Origin: Legionella sp.
GTDB lineage: Bacteria; Pseudomonadota; Gammaproteobacteria; Legionellales; Legionellaceae
Direction: 5' to 3'
NCBI GenBank assembly: GCA_027437055.1
Contig: DAIAOV010000019.1
Coordinates: forward strand, 1 to 36,645
DNA length: 36,645 nucleotides
Of this stretch, positions 19,054 through 28,170 are shown piece by piece (within the stretch, counting starts at the first letter, position 1; each line of letters begins with the position of its first letter). The position numbers and the translations under genes are program-made. Under the pieces are notes generated by a model. That model was not told the origin of the DNA. It worked only from the letters and a program-made list of their open reading frames with translations, and made no database searches.

Positions 19054-20034
<981 letters not shown>

Positions 20035-20059
20035 ATCACTAAAGGGAAAGCGCGCCATT

Positions 20060-20190
20060 CTATACTTCCGTGGTGGCAATAGGCGCGTAATCCTTCAGGG
20101 TGTGCTCTTCAATCTTGGTAAGAGTGCCAGGTGAACGGTTAATGGCGTCAAAGAGTTGAAAAATACCATAGCTTAAAGCAGCATTACATA
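20060..20190 (-). pseudogene. Coding-like remnant of unknown origin
   Basis: On the minus strand a frame ending in TAG at 20060-20062 reads about 45 codons of ordinary-looking protein (…SYGIFQLFDAINRSPGTL, then TKIEEHTLKDYAPIATTEV). There is no start codon with a ribosome site. The stretch is richer in G+C than its surroundings. It looks like the C-terminal end of a lost gene, but I do not recognise the family. It lies in the gap between trxB and the Rieske gene and shares that gap with the Rieske promoter. Confidence 0.35.
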
Positions 20191-20208
20191 CAGTATAAAG
20201 GAATATAC

Positions 20209-21297
20209 ATGAATCCTCTGTTTATTGATCCAGATATTGCAAAAGCATCCACCATCTCCTCAGAATTTTATACATCTCCCGAATGGTTTGAGTTGAGTAA
20301 AGAAAAAATTTTCGCAAAAACCTGGCAATTTAGCCTAGGAACAGAAGAAGTCAAAAATCTCTCATCCATGGTGCCCTTTACCTTGCTTCCAGGTTTATTA
20401 GATGAGCCCTTACTATTAGTTAGAGATGAACAAGCTACTTTGCGCTGTATGAGTAACGTTTGTACCCATAGAGGAAATATCTTAATTGAATCACCTTGCA
20501 GCGCACAAAAAATAAAGTGCTGTTACCACGGACGACGATTTTCTCTTTGTGGCGATATGCTGCATATGCCTGAATTCGAAAAAACCAAAAACTTTCCGAC
20601 AACTAAAGATAATTTAACTCAAATACCTCTTGGTATTTTTGAACCATTTGTTTTTACCTCTCTATCCCCTTCAGTGCCATTTTACGAAGTTATTAGTGAT
20701 ATTAAAGAACGATTATTTTGGTTGCCTTTGGAGCAAATGCGTTTTGATAAACAACGTTCTCGTGATTATCAAGTAAAAGCACATTGGGCTTTGTACTGTG
20801 AAAACTATTTAGAAGCATTGCATATTCCTTTTGTGCACCCCTCTCTAAGACAACGCATTGATTGTACTACTTACACTACGGAACTCTATCGTTATTGTAA
20901 TTTACAACTGGCCTTAGCGAATCCAGGAGAGCCAAGTTTCGCTATTCCCAAAGAATCACCAGACTACGGAAAAGATGTAGCTGCTTATTATTATTGGATT
21001 TTTCCCAATACTATGCTGAATTTTTACCCATGGGGTTGTTCGGTTAATGTGGTTAAGCCCCTAGCTCCTAATTTGACTACAGTTTCATTTTTAACTTTTG
21101 TCTTCGATGAAAGTAAATTGGGCCAAGGAGCAGGTGGAGACTTAGATCAGGTTGAGCGCGAAGACGAAGCGGTAGTCGAATCAGTACAAAAAGGAATACG
21201 CTCCAGATTTTATGATACTGGGCGCTTTTCACCAACCAAGGAACAAGGTACTCATCATTTTCAACAATTACTTTGTGAGTTTCTTAATAATAACTAG
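20209..21297 (+). CDS. Rieske non-heme iron oxygenase, alpha subunit
   Basis: A 362-residue ring-hydroxylating-oxygenase-type protein. The Rieske [2Fe-2S] ligands are C85-x-H87 and C104-x2-H107, 16 residues apart as required. The mononuclear iron site is E202-x2-H205-x4-H210 (NYLEALHIPFVH), with a later Asp (in REDEAVVESVQKG) as probable third ligand region. The C-terminal EDEAVVESVQKGIRSR...GRFSPTKEQGTHHF resembles choline/carnitine monooxygenase-like members more than classic aromatic dioxygenases, so a quaternary amine or aromatic acid substrate is possible; the true substrate is unknown. No reductase or beta subunit is adjacent. AAGGA six bases before the ATG; the permease gene follows after 19 bases, suggesting uptake and oxidation of the same compound. 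Confidence 0.88.
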   Translation: MNPLFIDPDIAKASTISSEFYTSPEWFELSKEKIFAKTWQFSLGTEEVKNLSSMVPFTLLPGLLDEPLLLVRDEQATLRCMSNVCTHRGNILIESPCSAQKIKCCYHGRRFSLCGDMLHMPEFEKTKNFPTTKDNLTQIPLGIFEPFVFTSLSPSVPFYEVISDIKERLFWLPLEQMRFDKQRSRDYQVKAHWALYCENYLEALHIPFVHPSLRQRIDCTTYTTELYRYCNLQLALANPGEPSFAIPKESPDYGKDVAAYYYWIFPNTMLNFYPWGCSVNVVKPLAPNLTTVSFLTFVFDESKLGQGAGGDLDQVEREDEAVVESVQKGIRSRFYDTGRFSPTKEQGTHHFQQLLCEFLNNN

Positions 21298-21316
21298 GAA
21301 ATTATAGAATACTCAA

Positions 21317-22747
21317 ATGAATGACTCAGCTGATGGACTCCATAAAAATTTGGACAGTCGCCTTCTGGGAATGATTACTCTGGGAGGATCTATTGGAACA
21401 GGCATATTTCTCGCTAGTGGTTCAGTTCTGTTTCGAGCAGGGCCAGGAGGGACGTTAATAGCCTATATATTTATGGGGATCTTAATTTATTATCTCATGA
21501 GCAGTCTGGGAGAAATGGCTGCATACATGCCTTCTTCCGGTTCTTTTTACCACTATGCTGCTCAATTTATTGATCCTTCACTCGGGTATGCCTTAGGCTG
21601 GAATTATTGGTACAGTTGGGCGATCACTATAGCAGCAGAGATTTCAGCCTCTTCGTTATTAATGCAATTTTGGTTTCCTCATAGTCCTGGATGGATTTGG
21701 TCCGGTGTATTTTTATTATTCATTGTAGGATTTAACGCCATATCGACTAAAATATTTGGCGAAATAGAATACTGGTTTTCATTGATTAAAATTGCTGTGA
21801 TTGGTTTATTTATTACCATAGGTTTTGCAATGATCTGTGGTCTAACCTCGCACCACTCCGTAGGCTTTTCAAATTGGCATATAGGCGACGCCCCCTTCCA
21901 TAACGGCTGGTTTGGTATATTTAGTGCCATCATTTTAGCCGGCTTCTCCTTTCAAGGCACTGAGCTTTTAGGCATCGCTGCAGGAGAAAGTAAAAATCCT
22001 CAAATCACTATACCTAAAGTAGTTAAAATGGTTTTTTGGCGTATTTTTTTATTCTTTATTTTATCTTTATTAATCATTAGCTTTTTAATTCCTTATCCTT
22101 CCGCACAAAGCGTGGATCAAGATGTCATGATGAGTCCATTCACTAGAGCTTTCGCCCTATTTGACCATAAAATAGCAGCACTTATCATGAATGGTGTTAT
22201 TTTAATCGCCATATTATCAACAGCTAACTCAGGTATGTATGTTGCTAGTAGAATGCTTTGGTTTTTAGCAAAAGAAAAACATATTCCTCCATTATTCTCG
22301 AAGGTAACCCCAAAAGGGATTCCTATTTATGCCTTAATTGCAACAGCAAGCATATCCTTTCTTGCTTTTTTATCTTCTCTATTTGGCCATAATTCTATCT
22401 ATTTATGGTTAGTCAATGCGGGTGGGTTATCTGGTTTTATTGCCTGGACGGGTATAGCAATAAGCCACTATCGTTTTCGAAAAGCTTATCTTCACCAAGG
22501 AAAAGACCTGGCTTTACTGCCTTATGTAGCCAAAGGCTATCCCTATATGCCTTTAGGAATATTTTTTATCTGTATCATTATCCTAATCAGTAATAATGTC
22601 GTTGCCTTTATCCATCATGATTTAAATTGGCAAGAGCTTTTCATTTCCTATATTGGATTGCCTTTATTCCTTATAGTATGGTTCAGTAATAAATGGGTTA
22701 ATAAAACAAAGCTAGTGCATTTAAATGAATGTAATTTTAATAATTAA
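21317..22747 (+). CDS. APC-superfamily amino acid permease
   Basis: A 476-residue inner-membrane transporter with about twelve hydrophobic helices. The N-terminal MITLGGSIGTGIFLASG (about 19-35) is the helix-1 signature of the AAT family (LysP, AroP, GabP, ProY types), and FSFQGTELLGIAAGESKNP in the middle is the conserved substrate-site helix 6 motif. Substrate cannot be read from sequence. Length is normal. AGGAAAT lies well upstream of the ATG (spacing longer than ideal). It follows the Rieske oxygenase gene by 19 bases and most likely shares its promoter. Confidence 0.9.
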   Translation: MNDSADGLHKNLDSRLLGMITLGGSIGTGIFLASGSVLFRAGPGGTLIAYIFMGILIYYLMSSLGEMAAYMPSSGSFYHYAAQFIDPSLGYALGWNYWYSWAITIAAEISASSLLMQFWFPHSPGWIWSGVFLLFIVGFNAISTKIFGEIEYWFSLIKIAVIGLFITIGFAMICGLTSHHSVGFSNWHIGDAPFHNGWFGIFSAIILAGFSFQGTELLGIAAGESKNPQITIPKVVKMVFWRIFLFFILSLLIISFLIPYPSAQSVDQDVMMSPFTRAFALFDHKIAALIMNGVILIAILSTANSGMYVASRMLWFLAKEKHIPPLFSKVTPKGIPIYALIATASISFLAFLSSLFGHNSIYLWLVNAGGLSGFIAWTGIAISHYRFRKAYLHQGKDLALLPYVAKGYPYMPLGIFFICIIILISNNVVAFIHHDLNWQELFISYIGLPLFLIVWFSNKWVNKTKLVHLNECNFNN

Positions 22748-22848
22748 ATAGTCAATGTCCTTATATTAGCTTTAGCTTGTATTTATAGCTCAGGATCACT
22801 GTCACTGACTTAAGAACATGTCATACTGTCTATTGATCACATATCAGC

Positions 22849-23193
22849 CTAGTGACTGCGACCTAAAGGAAAAGTTTGGTAATAACTACTAATAGTGGTG
22901 CTCCAAGTAGGATTCGACATGTCAGGCCAATTATTTCTATCGAAGCTAGGAGAGCGCTTTAGTTTTTCCCTATCAATGCTAAGACTAAAAGTATCTTTCA
23001 TTGCATTATAAGAAAGAACGGACCAGGGCAATGCAAATAATTTATCATCCATATCTGAAGATAAAACGATATAAGCTACTCTGCCTTCTACTTTATCTAT
23101 CATCAATGCCTCAATTTTCCCTATATTTTCCCCGCGATGATTATAAATCTCTGTTTTTATAATATTTTCAGTATTAATAATATATCGTCTCAT
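22849..23193 (-). CDS. PRC-barrel domain protein
   Basis: A 114-residue protein with one PRC-barrel: an opening strand around residues 10-20, VYN.RGE.IGKIEALMIDKVEGRVAYIVLS-like strands at 17-45, then FALPWSVLSYNAMKDTFSLSIDREKL. This small beta-barrel is found in RimM and photosynthetic reaction-centre H subunits and, as here, in stand-alone stress-linked proteins. The last 25 residues are polar and aromatic with no clear role. No signal peptide. AGGAGAGG lies four bases before the ATG. It is a single gene facing the permease gene tail to tail. Confidence 0.85.
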   Translation of the reverse strand: MRRYIINTENIIKTEIYNHRGENIGKIEALMIDKVEGRVAYIVLSSDMDDKLFALPWSVLSYNAMKDTFSLSIDREKLKRSPSFDRNNWPDMSNPTWSTTISSYYQTFPLGRSH

Positions 23194-23604
23194 GATCCTC
23201 TCCTACGAATAGAAATATTTTCTAAATTTATTCTTAAAAAGAAGCAGCCTAGTTATCATAGAAAATATAAAAGGCAATCCTTGCCCATGAAAACTCAAAC
23301 ATTAATGCATCATTATCAATGGCTTTTGAATTTAACGGAACTGTAACGCATTGATAAATGCCTTTTAATTACTGTTTATTAATTATAGACAATGCATATA
23401 TTTATTTCAAAATACTCATTAACCAATAAAGTTAGCATTTCTATTTAGTAATAGTTGCCAAGTTCATGCTTTTATTCAAGTTGTTTTTTTAGTCTATAAT
23501 AGAAACAATAAGACTCAATATCAATCACTGAGCATTAATGATGCATTCGGCTAAAGTAAAGCGATTTATTACCCCATATATCCTAAAATAATAAGGAAAC
23601 AGTA
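23194..23604. other. Non-coding gap between PRC-barrel and Cys-rich genes
   Basis: A 411-base AT-rich stretch that must hold both outward promoters. A perfect -10 hexamer TATAAT lies at 23495-23500 in the direction of the Cys-rich gene; the corresponding -35 region is poor (TTATTC), so an extended or activated promoter is possible. No convincing gene was seen. Confidence 0.5.
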
Positions 23605-23862
23605 ATGAAAAAAATGTTAATTATTGCATTTTTATTAATGCCCAGCTTATTTTTCAGTCAATCCATTTCAGCCAACGCGGCAAACAGATTACTTGGATGT
23701 GCTCCAGTGACTAAAAGTTCCCCTCAAGAATGCATGCGGTATAGAGTATGCTGTCGCAGCGTATGTAGGGGCGCTCGTGGGCATGCTATTTCAGTTTGTA
23801 TGGGTGAATGTCTTCGACGTTATCAAGCCTGTATGAAAGGGGATGTAAGCCGCAATAGATGA
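23605..23862 (+). CDS. Small secreted cysteine-rich protein
   Basis: An 85-residue protein of unknown function. A clear signal peptide (MKKMLIIAFLLMPSLFFSQSI) with a probable cut near SANA-A (residues 23-26) would release a basic peptide of about 60 residues. The mature part has eight cysteines at 32, 43, 49, 50, 54, 65, 69 and 76, an even number suitable for four disulfides, in the order C-x10-C-x5-CC-x3-C-x10-C-x3-C-x6-C, and many arginines. No lipobox. ATG follows ATAAGGAAACAGTA, a good ribosome site. It stands alone with its own promoter-like TATAAT and a weak terminator. A structural, antimicrobial-like or host-directed role is conceivable; nothing in the sequence decides it. Confidence 0.8.
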   Translation: MKKMLIIAFLLMPSLFFSQSISANAANRLLGCAPVTKSSPQECMRYRVCCRSVCRGARGHAISVCMGECLRRYQACMKGDVSRNR

Positions 23863-23880
23863 TACAAAGAGGCAATAAAC

Positions 23881-23898
23881 AGGATAAATCCTTTTTTT
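23881..23898 (+). terminator. Weak intrinsic terminator after the Cys-rich gene
   Basis: AGGA-TAAA-TCCT followed by six to seven T's, 19 bases after the stop. The stem is only four base pairs, so termination would depend mainly on the T-run. Confidence 0.35.
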
Positions 23899-23925
23899 GC
23901 TTAAAAATAGCCTTAAGTCCCCCAA

Positions 23926-25068
23926 CTATTTCACAGGTATGGTTAGAATTGGTTCACTTATAGCTTCAGCATCATGTCCTGATGAAAGTTGTATAAGTTC
24001 CGCCAATATGGTAAAGGTTATCTTTGATGATAAATCTTTATTGTCTATATAAAACCAGTGACCATGGCTTCTTACAGATACATAAGCATCACCTGGATGA
24101 GTATTACTATAATTAATTCTCATAATACCCTTCATTAAGTTACTCCAATTGAAAAGCGTACCATTATCATAATAGGTCTGATGTAAATATCCCCTACGGA
24201 TATCCTCTGGTGGTGAGACCACTGCGTGCGATAAGAAAGTCATGACCCCCAAAATAGAGCGAGTGGTTGTTCTTACCTCATTTTCTCCTACAGAATGAAT
24301 ATCTTGAGTCAAAATAATATCACGACTATCTAAAGGAACATTCATGATTCTCTTAAATTTTCTTGCTTCAGGAGAGTTAATAAATTCACGATGAAGACGA
24401 ATGATAAGTTTAAACTGATTGTGTTGATTGTCTGCGAGTAAGTCATAACCATTTTTCCGACTGAGTTGATTTAGTGATTCCATCAGTCTATAAAAATTAG
24501 AATAATCAGGTACCCATTCAACATCTGCGCTTGTTGCAGCAGCAGCATTACTTATATTTCCAACACTCTGAATCAATAGTTTGGATAATCGCATAAATTC
24601 TTTACTATTATTTGAAATGAGTAGCGAAGCCTGTTTTAAATTTATAGGCGCTAAAATTGCATTGGTAAATTCACGATCTGTAAGTGGTACGTAACTTATA
24701 GTTGGCGTATCCGTATAACCTGCATCATAATTTAAACTAAATGCCTTGGTTATCGACCAATATTTTAAATTATTAGTTGTTTTTGAGTAGGTTGGATTGA
24801 CACCTAGATTCGAATTCCAAGCGTAAGAAGCAGTAATGCTACCAATTTTAATAAATAAAGGAGGTTCCAAATAATGAATTCGAACCAGATTCAGAAGAAT
24901 CTGTTTATTTTCAGTAGATAAAACACTGTCATTGTAGTTTTGTCTATCGTGAGGGATTGTTTTTGGACCAATTGAGGCACAACCATCTAAAAAAAGGATG
25001 AATATTATGGAGACTATCAAGCGTATTACGTTAAAAATTACATAGTGATATTGTATCATCTGTTTCAT
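23926..25068 (-). CDS. Lipoprotein of unknown function
   Basis: A 380-residue protein. The N-terminus has a hydrophobic segment (about 11-27) ending in L-D-G-C at 27-30, a lipobox with an unusual Asp at -2, so C30 is the likely lipidation site. The rest is soluble and mixed alpha/beta. The segment LVRIHYLEPPLFIKIGSITASY (read in pieces: LVRIHYLEPP, then LFIKIGSITASY) and later YYDNGTLFNWSNL and HGHWFYIDNKDLSSK look like conserved patches of an uncharacterised lipoprotein family found in several proteobacteria; I cannot name a function. AAGGA is only two bases from the first ATG; the ATG at codon 4 has 11-base spacing. It stands alone between two intergenic gaps. Confidence 0.75.
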   Translation of the reverse strand: MKQMIQYHYVIFNVIRLIVSIIFILFLDGCASIGPKTIPHDRQNYNDSVLSTENKQILLNLVRIHYLEPPLFIKIGSITASYAWNSNLGVNPTYSKTTNNLKYWSITKAFSLNYDAGYTDTPTISYVPLTDREFTNAILAPINLKQASLLISNNSKEFMRLSKLLIQSVGNISNAAAATSADVEWVPDYSNFYRLMESLNQLSRKNGYDLLADNQHNQFKLIIRLHREFINSPEARKFKRIMNVPLDSRDIILTQDIHSVGENEVRTTTRSILGVMTFLSHAVVSPPEDIRRGYLHQTYYDNGTLFNWSNLMKGIMRINYSNTHPGDAYVSVRSHGHWFYIDNKDLSSKITFTILAELIQLSSGHDAEAISEPILTIPVK

Positions 25069-25576
25069 AATCCTTGAAAAATAAATTTACATCCCGAAAT
25101 ATTCTTAAATAAGCTTAAATGTAGTCATTCCTTTTTGTTGAAAATCAATCAACTTTCTAAATGGGCTACCAAAAAACAAGTCGTGATTTTATATGATCAC
25201 TGCTTGTTAGAAAAGTGATAACTGTCGTTTAACATCATTTGTGATTCACATGGCATTCCTTGTGGCTATATTCATCCACAATCAAATAGTTTTCTATACC
25301 GGCTTAATATAAATTTCTTGCTCGTTCTTAATTAAAAAAAACATACATTTATCATGTAATTATGAAGTACAAAGACAAACGTTGCTAATAAACACTTGAG
25401 CTTTAAGCCTCAATCGTCTGAAGGATGCAATTAATATGCATAAGAACATTAACTCTATTCGAATACTTTGAAGTGTTTTACAATCAACTAGAGATAACTA
25501 TTCAAGGGGAAGGTTTATTTCGTGAATGGTTACGATTAGGGTTTCATGTCAAACAACCTTGGGGGCAATAAAAAGA
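25069..25576. other. Long AT-rich gap between lipoprotein and antiporter genes
   Basis: About 500 bases between divergent genes. A direct repeat CTTAAA-TAAG-CTTAAA (25104-25119) lies 36 bases before the lipoprotein start and may be an operator; it resembles a PmrA box but with a 4-base rather than 5-base spacer. GGGGAAGG at 25505-25512 precedes a possible upstream start of the antiporter. No other gene or RNA was recognised. Confidence 0.4.
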
Positions 25577-27250
25577 ATGGATGGAGTGTTAGTTTGTTTA
25601 AGTCTTATTTTCTTAATGGTGATCTCGGGAGTAATTACCCGCTTTATTCCTTCCATGCCAACACCATTAATACAAATAGCAACAGGAACTCTTCTAGCTG
25701 TTTCATTTCCCTCTTTTGATGTAGGGTTTAATCCTGAACTTTTTATGCTCCTGTTTATCCCTCCTTTATTATTTAATGACAGCTGGCATTTCCCTAAACG
25801 TGAATTTTTACTCTATACCAGACCTATTGTTATGTTATCCATCGGCTTGGTATTTTTTACTGTAGGCGGTATTGGTTATTTAGTCCATTGGTTAATTCCT
25901 CTCATCCCTTTACCCGCTGCTTTTGCTTTGGCTGCAGCTCTTTCCCCAACAGATGCCGTATCGCTTCGATCAATGACTGCTGGAGCACACATACCAGAAC
26001 GGATTATGCATATCTTACAAGGAGAAGCGCTGTTAAATGATGCCTCAGGTTTAGTTTCATTTAAATTAGCCGTAGCAGCGATGCTAACCGGCTTTTTTTC
26101 ATTAAAAGGCGCTTTATTAAGCTTATTAGTGATGAGTCTAGGAGGAATTACTGTTGGAATTGTTCTGACCTATGTTTTTATTTCATTTTTAGGAAAGCTC
26201 ACGAAACATAGTGGCCATGAAACGACTACTGAAAATTTATTACTGTTGCTTTTGCCTTTTACTGTATATCTCATTGCAGAAAAATTAGGTTTTTCCGGCG
26301 TACTAGCTACGGTTTCTGCAGGTTTTACCATTGATAGAGCTGGTTTTTTAGACCGCACAATGGCTAAAATGCGCATTGAAGGTCATTTTTTTTGGGGCGT
26401 ACTTGATAGCACACTCAATGGAATTATCTTTATTCTTTTAGGAATGTATTTGCCTCATTCGATTAAATTCCTTGAAATAACGGGCTATAGTTTTTCCGAA
26501 TACATCATGATTATTGTACTAATCACCGTGACTCTAATTTTATTACGTACGTTGTGGCTTTATTTAACTTGGCCTTTTGAAGCGTTAATATCGAGACGTA
26601 ATCCCAGTTCATGGCGTTTACCCAATATAAAGATAATCAGCACTTTTTCACTAGGTGGAGTACGTGGCGCCATTGCATTGGCTGCTATTTTATCTTTACC
26701 TCATATGATTAATGGAGATCCATTTCCCGCTCGTAAGCTTTTAATTATTCTTGTTACCGGCGTTGTTCTTTGTTCATTATTAATTAGCAGCTTACTTTTA
26801 CCTTTAATAACTCCTGGCTTGAAGAACTTGATTCATAAACAAACTCAAGATGAAGAAAATGAAGCCATGCTTGTATTAGCTAAAGCAGCAGTTGACGCGA
26901 TCAAAACAAAGGTAAACAGCCTTTGTGAAGAAATCAACGAGCAGGAAAGAGCTTTATGCATTCAAGTTTCAGAGAAATTAATTGCGTCCTTTAATCAATT
27001 TATTACATCAAGTAATGGTTCTGAAAGTGAAAAACTAGAAAGCATATTGGCCTTAACATTCGAAGTACAGTTGCGTGGGGCGGCCTTAGAGCGAGCTCAT
27101 CAAGAATTACGTTCCCTGAGGAAACAAAGAAAAATTAATAATACTACCATGATGAAAATTATTTCTAGGCTTGATCTAAGACAAATTGCATTACATACCG
27201 AACATCAAGCAATTTCTAGCTCTCTAAGCAAAAAGGCAATATCAACTTAA
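25577..27250 (+). CDS. Na+/H+ antiporter, CPA1 family (YjcE-like)
   Basis: A 557-residue inner-membrane cation/proton exchanger with about twelve helices up to residue 410 or so and a soluble helical tail. The N-terminal segment (SGVITRFIPSMPTPLIQIATG, read from MDGVLVCL) and FNPELFMLLFIPPLLFNDSW closely follow E. coli YjcE. LQGEALLNDASGLVSFKLA contains the acidic E-x6-ND ion site of CPA1 proteins, and the conserved SLGGVRGAIALA follows later. The frame stays open to an ATG at 25526, adding 17 polar residues; I prefer 25577 because homologues begin at the first helix, although neither start has an ideal ribosome site. Probable role: pH and sodium homeostasis. Confidence 0.9.
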   Translation: MDGVLVCLSLIFLMVISGVITRFIPSMPTPLIQIATGTLLAVSFPSFDVGFNPELFMLLFIPPLLFNDSWHFPKREFLLYTRPIVMLSIGLVFFTVGGIGYLVHWLIPLIPLPAAFALAAALSPTDAVSLRSMTAGAHIPERIMHILQGEALLNDASGLVSFKLAVAAMLTGFFSLKGALLSLLVMSLGGITVGIVLTYVFISFLGKLTKHSGHETTTENLLLLLLPFTVYLIAEKLGFSGVLATVSAGFTIDRAGFLDRTMAKMRIEGHFFWGVLDSTLNGIIFILLGMYLPHSIKFLEITGYSFSEYIMIIVLITVTLILLRTLWLYLTWPFEALISRRNPSSWRLPNIKIISTFSLGGVRGAIALAAILSLPHMINGDPFPARKLLIILVTGVVLCSLLISSLLLPLITPGLKNLIHKQTQDEENEAMLVLAKAAVDAIKTKVNSLCEEINEQERALCIQVSEKLIASFNQFITSSNGSESEKLESILALTFEVQLRGAALERAHQELRSLRKQRKINNTTMMKIISRLDLRQIALHTEHQAISSSLSKKAIST

Positions 27251-27400
27251 ATGAAAAAAGAAATCTACTATTTTTAGGCGACATAAAAAATGCTAACCAC
27301 TTGATCAATAAAATTATTTTTCATTGAATGATGATTTTGTTATGTATAGAATGTGTCACTAAATTATGGGAAATAAATAGAAGAATAGAGTCAAAATTAT

Positions 27401-28147
27401 ATGTTAAAAAATAATATTTTAGGGATGTTGATAGTTAGTATTTGTGGTCAATGTATCGCAGCACAGCAATTAACCCACATTCAAGATATTAATTTACGTC
27501 CTTTTGCAGTAATTACAGCAGGAGCTGATTTCATCCATACAGACCACTCCCAGAGTTTATCGTTAATTCCTCCTTTTTCTAATTATTATGCAAGTAATTC
27601 GTCCTATCCTAGTAGTGCGAGTTTAGGCCTTGGTGGTGGTTTAGAGGGACATCCATCTGATCGCTTTTTTTGGCAGTTAGGCTTCTCCGGTTTTTTTAAT
27701 ACCTCGTTAATGAGCACCGGTGAAGTATGGCAATTTGGTCTACCAGAATATAATAATTTCGATTACAGCTATCGCATTCGCTCACTCAGGGTTGTAGCAA
27801 CGGGTAAACTGCTTAGTACATTCAAACAAGTGATTCATCCCTATGTATCGGGTGAGTTAGGATCGGCGTTTAATGCAGCGAACTCCTATCAAGAAATTCC
27901 TTTAATCGAAGAAGCCGTCGCCATAGCTCCATTTGCTAGTCATACCCAAAGTTCTTTTTCTTGGGGCGCAGGTGCAGGGATTGATATAGATATAAATGCT
28001 AATCTTCGTCTAGGTGTAGGCTATCAATTTGTAGATTTAGGTAAAACGACTTTAGGTTTGAGTCCCGTGCAAGAGACACGTGAGCAATTAGGCATTTCCA
28101 ACTTATACGCTCACCAAGCTCGCGTTCAGTTGACTGCATTAGCTTAA
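27401..28147 (+). CDS. Outer-membrane beta-barrel protein
   Basis: A 248-residue protein with a signal peptide (MLKNNILGMLIVSICGQCIAA, cut near residue 21). The mature part alternates polar and hydrophobic residues in strands with Gly/aromatic ends (for example LGLGGGLEGHPSDRFFWQLG, FSWGAGAGIDIDINANLRLG, YQFVDLG), and ends in a strand (HQARVQLTALA). This is the layout of an eight-stranded opacity/OmpA-like barrel, common as paralogous families in Legionella. The family signature VGYQFVDLGK is typical. Function could be adhesion or envelope integrity; no ligand can be named. It ends head-on with the glycosyltransferase gene across a shared hairpin. Confidence 0.85.
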   Translation: MLKNNILGMLIVSICGQCIAAQQLTHIQDINLRPFAVITAGADFIHTDHSQSLSLIPPFSNYYASNSSYPSSASLGLGGGLEGHPSDRFFWQLGFSGFFNTSLMSTGEVWQFGLPEYNNFDYSYRIRSLRVVATGKLLSTFKQVIHPYVSGELGSAFNAANSYQEIPLIEEAVAIAPFASHTQSSFSWGAGAGIDIDINANLRLGVGYQFVDLGKTTLGLSPVQETREQLGISNLYAHQARVQLTALA

Positions 28148-28153
28148 AAATAT

Positions 28154-28169
28154 AGGGTGGCAACACCCT
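28154..28169. terminator. Shared hairpin terminator between convergent genes
   Basis: AGGGTG-GCAA-CACCCT, a perfect six-pair stem with a stable tetraloop, sits in the 23 bases between two convergent stop codons. On the minus strand it is followed by ATATTTTTA, but that gene ends before the hairpin and its transcript would use it; on the plus strand the following bases (CTTATAAG) lack a T-run. Likely serves mainly the minus-strand gene. Confidence 0.6.
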
Positions 28170-28170
28170 C

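Noticed and set aside
23287-23346. 19-codon frame MKTQTLMHHYQWLLNLTEL
   Set aside because: No ribosome site and too short to support; composition is not distinctive.
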